This document shows positions 24,901 through 35,639 of a stretch of 64,000 bases of DNA, one piece after another. The stretch lies in the NCBI GenBank assembly GCA_015680685.1, contig MNCI01020452.1:163674-227673 (forward strand). Reading direction: 5' to 3'. The DNA is from Gnetum montanum. Its lineage: Eukaryota; Streptophyta; Gnetopsida; Gnetales; Gnetaceae. The position numbers and the translations under genes were made by a program. Numbering within the stretch: position 1 is the first letter of the stretch; the number at the start of each line of letters is the position of its first letter. A model generated the notes under the pieces. It had not been told where the DNA came from. It saw only the letters and a list, made by a program, of their open reading frames with translations, and did not search any database.

Positions 24901-25330
24901 TTCTACATCTACCTTGCCAAATCTAAGACCTCCATAGCCTCTTTGCTTTGTCAAAAATGAGATGATTAGGCAAAGTTACCTATTTATTAATTGAGCCATA
25001 AACTAGTTACGTATGAGACTTGATACAATGAGGTGAAGAAGACTACCTAGTCCTAGTATTCTCTTTGAAGAAGTGGAGATACTACCTCTTTAGGAGCCAA
25101 GTCAACATCGTATGAAAAGATAATGTATTAAGAGCCATAATGACTAACATATACAAGAGTAGCCATAGAGCCTAATGGAAGGAAACAAAAAATAAGTTTG
25201 ACCTACATTACATCTTCAAAGCTTCGATTAAAGGTCAAGCTCTAGCCACATAACTCACAACTTTCCAAGTTGAAGATAATATAGCCATAGACGTTAAATT
25301 CCCTAATGAGCATATTAACATTGTCAATGA
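24901..25330 (+). pseudogene. El-D first RNase H, badly decayed
   Basis: FYIYLAKSKTSIASLL and a YYLF-like region remain of the retroviral-type RNase H. Stops and shifts remove most motifs. Confidence 0.5.
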
Positions 25331-25339
25331 GGTTCCTAA

Positions 25340-25730
25340 ATGATATGAGGCCATCATGCATTTTGACTGAGCTTTAACTACTTAGGAAGCTAGTATTTCC
25401 ATCATCATAATAGTGTCCTTTGGTGAAATCCAAAATTTCTCCTATCATTTTCAATTTTTGTGCACTAACAACATAGTGGAATATGAAGTATTAATTAGAG
25501 GAATGGTGGTAGATTGTAACCTAGGAATTACATATTTAATGTTAAAAGGTGATTCATAACTAATGGTTAACAAAGTGATAGAAGTCTATGCATGCAAGGC
25601 TAAACATTTACAAACATACTGCGATCTAGCTAAAAAACTCAAACTATAATTTACATATCTTGTTATCCAATACATTCCTTGAATTGGGAACACCTTAGTT
25701 GATGCCATTATGACCTTAGCCCTAAGTGTG
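25340..25730 (+). pseudogene. El-D second (archaeal-type) RNase H
   Basis: HFD at the start (about 25357), GEIQNFSYHFQFLCTNNIVEYE (about 25430-25490), IRGM, LMLKGDS (third acidic site), YACKAKHLQ and IGNTLVDA near the end. This second RNase H between the first RNase H and integrase is a hallmark of the plant Tat/Ogre lineage. El-E carries the same domain at about 31930-32300. Confidence 0.7.
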
Positions 25731-25899
25731 ACATCAGGTCTATTTAGTAAGTTACTTTCCTTAATAAATAATTGTGCTCTTCCAATTACATGGAATACTA
25801 AAGGTCCCTTTATATAGTCACCATTAGTAATGCCCCTCAACAAGAGTGGTATTATGACATTAAATTTTACCTAACCCATGATGAACCTTCGCAAAACCT

Positions 25900-27083
25900 A
25901 GATACCTCTCAAAAGAATGGTATATGTAAATGATCAAAATAATATATCATTATATCTTGTAACACATTATGTCAAAGGTCCTATGATGGCATATTATCAG
26001 TATGCTTGGGAAAAATAGTAGCTCTTATAGTCCTTGAGTAGGTTGATGAGGGAATATTTGGGGAACATATAGGACCTAGAGCCATGGCCACAAATATTAG
26101 ATGATTAGGATACTATTGTCCCTATATGGAAAGTGAGTACTTGTAGAAAATTAAAACTTGTGACACCTATTAGTGGTACAACAACTTAATATATGTTCCA
26201 CTGACTGAGTTACACACCACTTAGATTATATGGCCATTCCAATGGTGGAAAATTGACATAGTTGAACCAAGAACACCTAAATCATTTGTAGGACATATTT
26301 TTATCATTACTATATGTATTTTACAAATTAGGTTGAAGCTATACCTCTAAGGAAAATAATGTTGCAGTAAGTTTGTAAGTTTATCTTGGATAGCATCATA
26401 TATTGTTTTATCTTACCTTTAATAATTGTTACAGAAAACAAACTATAATTTAGTAGCCAAAAAATGCATACCTTTTGTCAACAACTAAACATTCAGCACT
26501 CATTTTCATCATCTTACTATCCATAGGCTAGTGGTCGAGCTGAAGCTACAACAAGGTAATCAAAAACCTACTTAAGAAAATGTTAAGAAAAGGCAAATGT
26601 AAATGGCATAAACAACTCTTATATGCACTATGGACCTATAAAAAAACCTTTAGAATCATAACCAGAGCCACCATTTATAGTCTAGTTTATGAATTTAAAG
26701 CTATTTTTCCTCTTGAATTGTAGGTTCCATCCTTAAGGTTAGCTCTATTTAACTTTATCAATGATGAGAAAAATAAGGAGCTATGTACCATGGACCTTGA
26801 TTTGGTTGAGGAATGATAAATAAAAATGCCTACCAAGATCAAATGAATTCAAGAGAATTAGAAATAATAGCATCATCATGATCTAAATAGGTGTAGATTC
26901 AAGGAATTAGACCTTGTCCTCAATGTCTTTCATGTAGAGGTAGAAAATGTTTTGCTAAACTACAAAGGACCTTTCTTAGTTACCAAAGCTTATGGAAATG
27001 GAGCATTCAAGTTGATAGACATGGATGAGAATGAATTGGCTAACTCAATCAATCATTCTCATCTCAAACCATATTATATTTAA
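25900..27083 (+). pseudogene. El-D integrase
   Basis: A zinc-binding remnant at about 26050-26190, then the core with IDIVEPRTPKSFVGHIFII (about 26245-26310), TENKL for the second Asp region, YPQASGRAEATN (the Glu region, about 26515-26560), and the C-terminal barrel with NYKGPFLVTKAYGNGAFKLI and DMDENELANSINHSHLKPYY. The frame ends at a TAA near 27083. This C-terminal pattern is typical of Tat integrases. Confidence 0.82.
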
Positions 27084-28410
27084 CATTGATCCATTTGTTT
27101 GTAGCCTTGGTTTGCTTTTTTTTTTTTACAGGTTGGAGAAACAATTGACATTGACAACTTCAATGGTCTACAACAAGAAAGCCTACATGACCCTCTATTT
27201 CTTTTAGCCTCTAAAAAATACTACAAATTTTATATGAATCCTCATAGCATGACATAGAGTTCACATTTTTTGTTAGTTGTAACCAATGATGGCGTATATA
27301 CACTTACTACCTCATGTAACCTTTTGTTAACACATGTATTCTTTGACTTGCTTAGCTATACTCTTAGAGTTGTGCTTGAAAGATGAGCCTGGAGTCATTG
27401 TAAAGGTGTGATTAATTGTAAAGGGTGAGTCATCATGTGACATCAATATACGATATCTGGTTACCTTATTTGATCTTGTCAATAATGCTTACCTCACATC
27501 ACCTCCGTTACTCCTCCTAAGCCATAACCCTATAGTAAAATTGTAGCCTTCCTTACCTTGCTAACAATGAAAATCTATGTTTGACACTCATGAACCATGC
27601 TTATGTGACATCTCCTTCAACATGATCTGCCAATCAAGTTCACTGAATGTAACATATCTTGTTTAGTGAGAAAATAAAGTTCAGCCTTGGCAATGAAGCC
27701 CAATTAAGGTTTCCATCTTGCAAAAAAAGAGGGAAGAAAGTGCCAAGAAATCAAAAAGGCCAATGTAACCTCAAGTTAAGCAAGTCAACAACTCTCTCAA
27801 AAAATAAGAGAGAGAGAGAGAGAGCAAAGTAGCCAAAGAAGCCTATTACTAGGTATTGGTTTTTCTAAACATCATTGAGTAACCAACATTTCCTAGTGTA
27901 AAGCATGAGGATATCTTCAACTTAGCAAGCATGTCACCACCATACCATAGCCATGTTGTCAACATTTGGAATTCTTTGTTAGCCCATGTAACCATTCTCC
28001 GATAGCCAATGTAGTCATTATTTCATCCCAAAATCTTGACATCCTATTGTAATCTTATTTCACCTTCATGAGCACTTCTTGGAATGATTGAATAACTACA
28101 AAATTAAGTATGGAGAGGGAGCATTGGTGATGAACATGTAGTAGTATTTCATGTTCTTTTTTGATGTCTCATTAGTTAATCCTCAAAACATCAACAAAGA
28201 CAATCCAATAAAACATCTTAAGGAAAATTTAGATTGCAAATGAAAGATCATAGTAAAGATTTTTTTTTTTTTGTAATTTGATAAGAATATGAAGGTAGAA
28301 GCAATTAACCTATTTTCCCACCAAAAATCCTATCTTGTGGCCTTTAATTGATATGATTTTTAGTAATTTTCAATGTAAAAAACTAAGATTTATATCCCAC
28401 ACATTGAAAA
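27084..28410. other. Gene-free region after El-D pol
   Basis: No supported frame or LTR start. It holds a T-run near 27117-27128, an (AG)9 microsatellite at 27807-27824 and a T-run near 28258-28272. Probably a 3' untranslated region. Confidence 0.45.
27807..27824. repeat. AG dinucleotide microsatellite
   Basis: Nine uninterrupted AG units. Confidence 0.9.
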
Positions 28411-28765
28411 TCCCATTTATTCTAGCTTGTGGAGGTTGAAAATGCTTCACAAACTAGAAATTCCATTTATGCTAGCTTGTAGAGGTTAAAAATTCTCCAC
28501 AAGCTATAAATTCCATTCATGCTAGCTTATGGAGGTTAAAAATGCTCCACAAGCTATAATTTCTATTTATGGCAACTTGTGAAGGCTAAAAATGCTCCAC
28601 AAACTACAAATTCCATTCATGGTATCTTGTGGAGGTTAAAAATGCTTCACAAGTTGCAAATTTTATTCATGCTAGCTTATGTAGGTTAAAAATGCTCCAC
28701 AAGCTATAAATTCCATTTATGCTAGCTTTTGGGAGTTAAAAACTCTCCACAAGCTACAAAAATTA
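28411..28765. repeat. Tandem array of seven 50-bp units, each a hairpin
   Basis: Unit starts at 28411, 28461, 28511, 28561, 28611, 28661 and 28711 (TTCCATTTAT-like), so the period is exactly 50 bp. Each unit carries AGCTTGTGGAG and CTCCACAAGCT around GTTAAAAATG, an 11-bp stem with a 10-base loop. Unit 3 is nearly perfect; most differences are single transitions. No indels in seven units. It lies just before the longer hairpins at 28786-28910. Confidence 0.92.
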
Positions 28766-28785
28766 ACCTTTTTAATCTCACACAC

Positions 28786-28910
28786 TACACATTCCAACTT
28801 CTTACACTATGGTAGCATGTGGGGCAGTGTGTGGAATTTGATCTTTAAATTCATATGCTACATAGCTCAATCATACACACTGTGGTAGTATGTGGGGTAA
28901 TGTGTGATAC
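28786..28910. repeat. Two hairpin cores of the same type as near El-C
   Basis: CACTATGGTAGCATGTGGGG (about 28805) and CACACTGTGGTAGTATGTGG (about 28877) match the hairpin type at 11440 and 21550-22560. This links the region after El-D with the host region of El-C, perhaps as related LTRs. Confidence 0.6.
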
Positions 28911-29002
28911 TTGGGTTTTAAACCCTCACACTACACTTTGGTCTAGGAACAACTTGCAATGCTGAAAACTATAATATATGCTAATACAACAAATTTGTAG
29001 CC

Positions 29003-29010
29003 TATAAATA
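29003..29010 (+). promoter_or_regulatory. Possible TATA box after the hairpin array
   Basis: TATAAATA preceded by GCC, about 100 bp after the last hairpin. It would fit an LTR promoter on the plus strand. Confidence 0.3.
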
Positions 29011-29580
29011 CCAAATTTGATGCATTTTTAGGACCTTTTTGATCAATCTCTTAACAAATCACTTAGTAGTAAATAGAAAAATATTGCAGTAGATTTTTTA
29101 TATCCTTTTTACAAATTTTTCAAAGCTAATTTTTTAGCATAGAACCTAGGGTAGAAATTTATTGCAATGTAGATCAAATCTGGAAACTAGTGTAGACTCT
29201 ATGCAAAACATACCCTATAGTTTGCATCAAATCATAGTAGGAATATTAATTTTTCTATGTTGAAAAGCCATAATTTTTACCCTTTATCAACCCCTATTTC
29301 TGTATTTATCAACTACAATTTTAATACATGATTTGTAGTTATTTCTATTTGGTTATATTATTCTCTTATTTTACTTATTCTTGAATCTCACATTGCATTC
29401 CTGTTTTACATATTTTCATCATAGTTTATCCTAGATTTTCATGAAATGATAAAATATTTTTCAACTTTCTAAGTAGTCAACAAGATTGTTTAGGATGCTC
29501 TAGATCTTTTTTGAGGCTCATGGATCTATGAGTTAAATTGTTCCACACAAAAGCTTTTAGATTTTTAGCACCTAAATTTT
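29011..29580. other. Gene-free stretch
   Basis: AT-rich sequence without a supported frame. I see no repeat unit here. Confidence 0.4.
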
Positions 29581-29589
29581 CCATCATTA

Positions 29590-30250
29590 CAAACAATACA
29601 CCTATAGTGGAGTGCTATGTCACAAAAGTGGAATGTGGTTAGATCTTGAAAGAACACAAAAATGTTAATAAATCATTCTCTAATCCACTTAATTCTCCTA
29701 ATCACACTCTCACTAGAGTAAAGTAGAGATACTTATTTGGTTTGACCAATGTAAAGCATGGAAAGATAAAGGAATAGAGAAAGATAACTAGGTGAAAGTA
29801 AAAAGAGAAAGTAGTAGAAAAAGGGAAAGAATGCTAACAACATCACCAATACACTAATGGTGGAATGCTATGTCATATAAGTGGGATATGACTAGATTCC
29901 TAAAATGGACATCTCCCTTACCTCACTCATATAAATATTCATACTCTTTATGTCACTCTGTACTCAACACTTTTGCATTGCATTAGGATAAAGACAATCA
30001 TTTGATTTCACTAATGCTAAATATAGAGAAGAATGGAAACATATGAGAAGAGGGTATGAGAGGAAGAAAATAGAAATATAGTACATGAGAGAAGAAACTA
30101 TAGCTTTCAAAAATAGAAAGTAAAAAAGCAAGTGGAGAAAAGAGGATATTATCCATATACTTTTCATGAGGATGATGTTGTGACACAAGAATGGGGCATG
30201 GCTAAATCCTACATATTGTATGACTAAAAAGGATGTCATATATACTATCA
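29590..30250. repeat. Diverged tandem repeat of about 260-310 bp, three units
   Basis: The phrase GTGGAATGCTATGTCACA..AGTGG.AT.TG.CTAGAT recurs at about 29600, 29860 and 30170. Other shared phrases are CACTAATGCTAAATATAGAG / GACCAATGTAAAGCATGG and AGAGAAAG..AGTAGAA. No ORF. It lies downstream of El-E integrase (minus strand), so it may be its 3' region. Confidence 0.55.
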
Positions 30251-30579
30251 AAGTAACCCCTCCCTATCCCACTCAATAATAAACCTAGTCACAACCTCAC
30301 ATGAAGTATTAAGATATTTAGTCACTCAAAAACCTCACTGGTTATGTTGAGAATAGAGTAGAATGGAAGAGATAGTATAGTGAAATATGAAAACAAGTAC
30401 TAAGAGAAATAGTAAAAATGAGATAGAATGGAGATTAAATGTAAAATAATGCAAAATAAAATAGGGATTAGAGTAAACCTATTATCCAAAAATAGCACAT
30501 ATCTCTTCATAGTGTAAAATAATTGATAGAAATCAAATTGCTTGGAAAAACACATGTTTCATCACAAACAATTAGTGGG
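30251..30579. other. Gene-free stretch after El-E integrase
   Basis: Purine-rich on the plus strand. No frame and no clear polypurine tract or LTR start. Confidence 0.35.
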
Positions 30580-31735
30580 TTTAATGTTATGAGTTGGCTA
30601 ATGTCATAGCAGTTTAGAAAACTTTTGTTTACAAGATCTAGAAACTAATGTCCTTCCAAATCAAATAAAATGGATATGCCATTTTCTAGAGATTCAACCA
30701 CCAGAAAAGGACCTTGCCAGGTGGGGAAGAACTTTGTATCTTTGCAATTTGCAAAATTGTGAATGATTAGATTGTCTTCATGAATCTCTCTAATTCTAAC
30801 ATGTTTGAAGTGACAACATTACATATCTACTTGATATTCATATAGATGTTAAAGGGCTACTTGTCATTATTCTTCTAGGATATCTAACTCAACACATCGC
30901 ATGTTATTATTATCTTGATCTAAACACCAATCATGAAGATCAACACAAAGATAAGGAATATGGAGCTTAATTGGTAAGATTATCTTAGAATCATAGGTTA
31001 AAAAATATTAGGTATGACTAGTGGATATACGAAAGGTAGTACAATAGATCCATAGGACAAGGAATAGTTGTGTGTGCCAATTGCGTTAGATTTTATTAAC
31101 CATGACATGGAGGAAATTGCTAAGTTTTATTAGTAGATTTAGCTTCATCATTATATTGAAGGTATTGGGATGACAAAAATGACTGGGTGATGTGTTACAT
31201 AGACTAGAAATCAGCTACTTCTTTACTTTGGAACTAGGGTCCATAGTTAGTTAAAATTTGAATAGGAAAAGTAAAGCAAGATATTATGTTCTCAAGAATG
31301 AAATAAAAAATGAAGTGGACCTTCATGGAATGTAAAGGAATAACCTCTATTGACTTAGTGAAGTATTCTATAGTAGTTAGAATGAATTGATGTTCAACAA
31401 ATGAAGAAATACTAATAGCACTAATAAGATTTAAATCCCAATTTTAAAAGGACCATGTGATTTGAAATATGTTCCTATGAAGGAAGGTAGATAATGGATA
31501 TATGCCTTTGACAGGCATTGAATGTCTTGACTAGACAGTAGGCATCTTTGGCCAAGGTTGGCCACCAATAGCCTAAAGAAGTGATGCAAGAAACTAAGTG
31601 TGACCCTAGGGATTTGCCACAAACTCCAAAGTAAACTTGCTCAAGGACTATCTTAGACTTCATAAAACTAAGATAACATATGATAACACTCATAGAAGAA
31701 ACTAGAAATAAGATAGTGGGATTCACTAAGTGGAA
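30580..31735 (-). pseudogene. El-E integrase, Tat-like
   Basis: Minus strand. Zinc-binding region: GYWWPTLAKDAYCLVKTFNACQ (31620-31545). The core is badly decayed (about 31440-31070). The C-terminal part is clearer: FPTWQGPFLVVESLENGISILFDLEG (about 30740-30650), like the Tat integrase barrel of El-D. Order and type agree with the El-E RNase H and RT fragments on the other side of El-F. Confidence 0.75.
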
Positions 31736-31929
31736 GTATCAATTACATTTATGTAAAGCATCCTTTTGAGTATTTGTGAGATCGTTAGGAGTTTTCCCAA
31801 TAGTAAGGTAATGAAGAATATTAGTGTATTGCTAATTCTTATCATTCATGTTAATAGTACTAATCAATACATTAGGAGATTACATAATATGTGTCATGCA
31901 TAATGATTTTACAAGTTAATCTCACATAG

Positions 31930-32300
31930 CTAAAGGGTCACCATTAATGGAAATTTTACCAAGGCATTGGCTAGAATGTTTTTAGAGCATGGAATGTGAC
32001 TCAACATATGAGTAGAGAAGAAAAGAATAAGTTTCTTAGCCATTTATAGATAAGTAAATAAGTAAGGAGACTTACAATCATAGTCACCATTAACTTGATT
32101 TATGATGAGTTGAGAGTCACCATAAATAGTAATAATCTTGACATGATTTTATAAGGTTAGTAAGAGATCTCATATTTAACTATGTTATAAGTGCATGGAA
32201 AGTCAATATTGTAAGCTTGATAAAAGACCTATTTTGTAGAAAGAATAAGGATATATAATACACTAAATTTGAAGGAAGTATGTACTCTATCAAAGTAACA
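31930..32300 (-). pseudogene. El-E second (archaeal-type) RNase H
   Basis: The translation includes AYNIDFPCTYNIV, LLLFMVTLNSS..IKLMVT with the frame of GDSQLI..QVNG in relatives, YLLIYKWLRNL and a NALVKIS-like end. It matches the El-D domain at 25340-25730 in position and pattern, though frames shift. Confidence 0.6.
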
Positions 32301-32484
32301 TTCAAATTCCTTCCATCAATATGTAAGATGCGAATAATGTTAGTGATTTTAGAGAAAGAGATAAGATCAACTATGCTTTAATCTTTGATAGAATGTTGGG
32401 GCAAAAATAAACATCAAACTCAATAAGAAAATTATTTCAACAAGCTCAACGATGATTATTAGAAGGATTGTTAGCAATCATTTT
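32301..32484 (-). pseudogene. El-E first RNase H, C-terminal part (continues from 62179)
   Basis: FLIEFDVYF and KIKA.LI remain. It continues the RNase H cut at 62179 by the insertion of El-F. Joining the two flanks gives a sensible domain order RT, RNase H, second RNase H, integrase. Confidence 0.6.
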
Positions 32485-32677
32485 TGATGAGTAGCAAGTA
32501 GTTCGTATGTCCAACCATTTGAATCACTAGCATTCACTAAGTGATTCAGTCAAATTCTATAGACTTTAGCTTTCTAAGTACACATTATCTAGGTAGTGAA
32601 CTTAAGGACATGATCATTGTTTTCTTAGTTCTAGTTGTGATGGTACAATGATATGATTCAGTATAACTAAGGCACAT
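32485..32677 (-). repeat. El-F 3' LTR, distal piece
   Basis: Matches 61309-61501 of the 5' LTR (for example TATCTAGGTAGTGAACTTAAG). It is interrupted at 32677 by El-G and resumes at 51494. Confidence 0.9.
32673..32677. repeat. Target-site duplication of El-G, left copy
   Basis: CACAT. The second copy is at 51489-51493. The undisturbed site with a single CACAT is in the El-F 5' LTR at 61497-61501. Confidence 0.92.
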
Positions 32678-33522
32678 TGATGAGCAACAAGGTACCCCTA
32701 TGCCCAACCATATGAATCACAAGTGCTCATGTGCAATCTAATTGAATTCCACAGACTATTATTATTAAGTACACTAGAGCTAAGTAGTGTGTGCGTGTTG
32801 TTCATTCGTTATCTTCCCAACCCCACATGTGAAATGCAATTTTATGGTTAAGTGTGATTGAGGCATATGATTTTTATTGTTTTGTGTTTTTATGGAATTA
32901 CTTACCTAGAACAAGAATAAAAGTAAGAGTGATTAAAAATAAAAGCGATTAATTGCTAAGGAAACTAAAGTCTAATCTAGCCTAACACAAGTAACCATTC
33001 CCACTTCTCAGACACATCCTAAACTTTGTGCGAACACTGCTGGGTTTTCAAACGCTAATCCTTTCTAAGCTACCAGGTGTCACACATATGCTCAAAGGGG
33101 TCGTGCTTGTGTATCTTAATAAGTTGCTTGATTAATCAAAATTAATTACTGCATAAATAAAATTAATGTAAATTTCATGAAATATAAATGCATAAGAAAG
33201 AAAATCTCAAGTGCTGCAAGGAATGGATCAAAGAGCTTATCTTTATTACCAACACAATGGTGTGCTTAGGTACATTAATGCTTGAATAAAGATCCGTTCA
33301 CACTTCGAACTCCTACTATGAGCACTTGGAAAATATTCTAACTTTCAAATGGACAAATTGCAAGAGTTTCACTACTTGACTACTAAAAACCTACTCTCGA
33401 TTGTGTGCCTAGGTGTTGTATTTATAGACCTGGGAGTAACCTTACGATATCAAATGTACAATATTGCATCTTGGGCTGTGATATTGTGTACCTGATATCA
33501 TGGCTGCCCAGATATCAGAGTG
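32678..33522 (-). repeat. El-G 3' LTR
   Basis: Pairs with 50611-51488. It ends TTGCTCATCA at 32678. Its first 20-30 bases are lost or fused with the polypurine tract (CACTCTGATATC follows within a few bases), whereas the 5' copy starts TGATAAATCATG. TATA box at 33419-33426; GATATC words at 33450-33520. Confidence 0.88.
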
Positions 33523-33537
33523 TTTTCCACAACTAAA
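33523..33537 (-). other. El-G polypurine tract
   Basis: TTTAGTTGTGGAAAA on the minus strand, the family tract directly before the 3' LTR. Confidence 0.75.
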
Positions 33538-35539
33538 TGAAAACTCTTCCTCGAGTACAGAAGAAGAGGAACAAGTCCTTTACAAAATATAATAGGGGGA
33601 CATGAATTGATTTGATTGACATGCAAAGTGACACAGAGAAAATAGAAAAATACAAAAGTGCGTGAGCAAATAATATGACAATGGTGTATAACATTCAGTG
33701 TTCATGATAATAGGAAAGAACATCAATAGATCCAAAGAACATCCAACCCCTCTTTATAATAGAAGAATGAGGGAGAGATAGAAGAGATCTAGCAATCATG
33801 AAAAATCTTTTGTGAGTGATATGATTGCATCCTCCTTGGTGACAACAGTCCTGCTTCCTATCCTTGCTTCCCACTGTAATAACAACAAAACCAACGATTA
33901 GTATATATAGTGCAAAAGAAAATGGCTAAGTATCTTATCTCATTGATGATTTTATCTAGCTAGGTTGTGATTGTGATAGATTGGTTGCTTGATGTTGTTA
34001 GTGGAAAGACTGACAAATGGGTTAAATAAGAGAAGCAATCCATATAATTTAGAAAAAGCTTAACACAAGGAGTACTGGAAAGAGGGTATTCACAACAATA
34101 AAAGGGAATTAATTATAAATACTTGTGAAGGTGTATACAATTCGATGACATGGATGGGGTAAATAAAAGAATTTTATCGTAACAATGTCTAAGGATAAAG
34201 AACTTAACTTAACCAAACCAAAGGATATGCAAGTGGGTCCTCCCCAAAGCAGACATAGGCCTTTTATGCCCTTGCATAACTTCAAACCAAGGAATCTATG
34301 GGCACCATGGATGATTAATGGTTACAAAAAGTTAAATACAAAAAACCCAAAAGTAACTTACTGAGAAACCCAACACATCAAACCAAAAGATTGAATAAAA
34401 ACATGAAACTGGTAGTGAGGTGAGGCATCAAGAGCATAGATGGATGATAGAGAGTGGAATGGAGTTTCTAATTATGGTCACACACAGTACCTTGTGTAGT
34501 TTATGATTAATTGACTTGGTAGGATCCTTCCTCAGTCTAGATCAAAACCAACCACTTTTAGTGACTTTGCATTGACATTCTAAGGTAAGTCCATCCCCTG
34601 AGACACAAGAATGCTTCCACAAAACAACCACCATTCCAAATTGGAGTGAAGGTAGGAAGTGAGAAAGGGCCTTAGTTAGAGGAGACAATACAAGTCTCAT
34701 AACCAGTTCTTGTAGCCCCTTTATTTGGTCTAAGGGGTATGCTTTGAATTTCCATATTTTTTTTGTTTGGGAATCACACCATGCAAAGACCCATGTTTTT
34801 TTTGAATTTATTTTACCCAAGGGGTGTGCTTTGAATCCTCATCATTTTTTTTTTGTGATGAGCACCACACCATGCAAGGACTCATTTGAATTTCTATTAT
34901 GAAATGAAGAAGAATGGTGAGAAGCTTACGAGAACACCCCTGCACACAGGAAAATAGAAAAGTACAAAGAATATCACATCCCTTCAGAGCCATACCCTGT
35001 CCAAACCTTTGATTCCTTCTTGATTCCAGAAACTACACAAGTCACAAATTTATTAAAGTTGTATTAATGAAGAAGAGATTACATGCTTCAAAAACAAGGA
35101 AAAATAGAGTATGTGGATGGGTGGATGATGTAGACTCACTACCTATTACATGAAAAGAAACCATGTCCCAGTCATCAGTAACAACATCCAATGTCAAAAA
35201 CCAAACATCAACAATCAAATTACAAATGAAGCATACCACCATCGAGTAGTGCATTACCATTGTACTTGTCACCTTATTAGTAGAAAAAGTAAGAAAACAC
35301 ATCAAACATAAGTAAAAATAACCATAAAAAAGTAAAAGACTAGATAATAGATATTGAATATATTAACTTTGGTGTAAACAGAAATTAAGAAAAGACCAAT
35401 AACCTTAAAAATATAAATATGTAAAATAAGAAAAATGTAAAACAAAGAAGATGAAAACAAAAAGTTGTAAAATCAAAAATGTGTAAAACAAAAAGGTCAA
35501 AAACTGTGAAGCCACCTAAGGTGTTACTATGGGTGGCCA
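33538..35539 (-). other. El-G non-coding 3' region
   Basis: No conserved ORF. Its blocks match the El-C 3' region in the same order: a T-rich tract (minus strand) after the pol-end motif, a block at about 34520-34800 (CTAACTAAGGCCCTTTC, GGAATGGTGGT) and a short block at 34205-34262 (TTTGGGGAGGACCCACTTGC). Confidence 0.7.
34728..34890 (-). repeat. Local tandem duplication in the El-G 3' region
   Basis: Two copies, about 80-85 bp each, with AAGGGGT(A/G)TGCTTTGAAT, a T-run and CACACCATGCAA(A/G)GAC. El-C has a single copy (around 19310-19390, opposite reading), so the duplication arose in El-G or its subfamily. Confidence 0.75.
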
Positions 35540-35555
35540 TCTCCCCCACGACTAA
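35540..35555 (-). other. Internal polypurine-tract-like motif at the end of El-G pol
   Basis: TTAGTCGTGGGGGAGA on the minus strand, the counterpart of 18745-18760 in El-C. It is followed by ATGGCC and a T-rich tract. Confidence 0.6.
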
Positions 35556-35639
35556 GTTGAAAGGGAGAGATTTGAAAGATTGAGCGTGGTTGTCCATCTA
35601 GCGAGGTGTTTGTTGAGTTGGTTGGCTTGGGCTCATGGA

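Noticed and set aside
27025-27207. Separate small ORF with a Phe run
   Set aside because: Its start lies in the integrase C-terminus of El-D in another frame and it runs through a T-run.
28411-28765. CRISPR-like array
   Set aside because: Every 50-bp unit is alike throughout, with no unique spacers, and the setting is a plant retrotransposon region.
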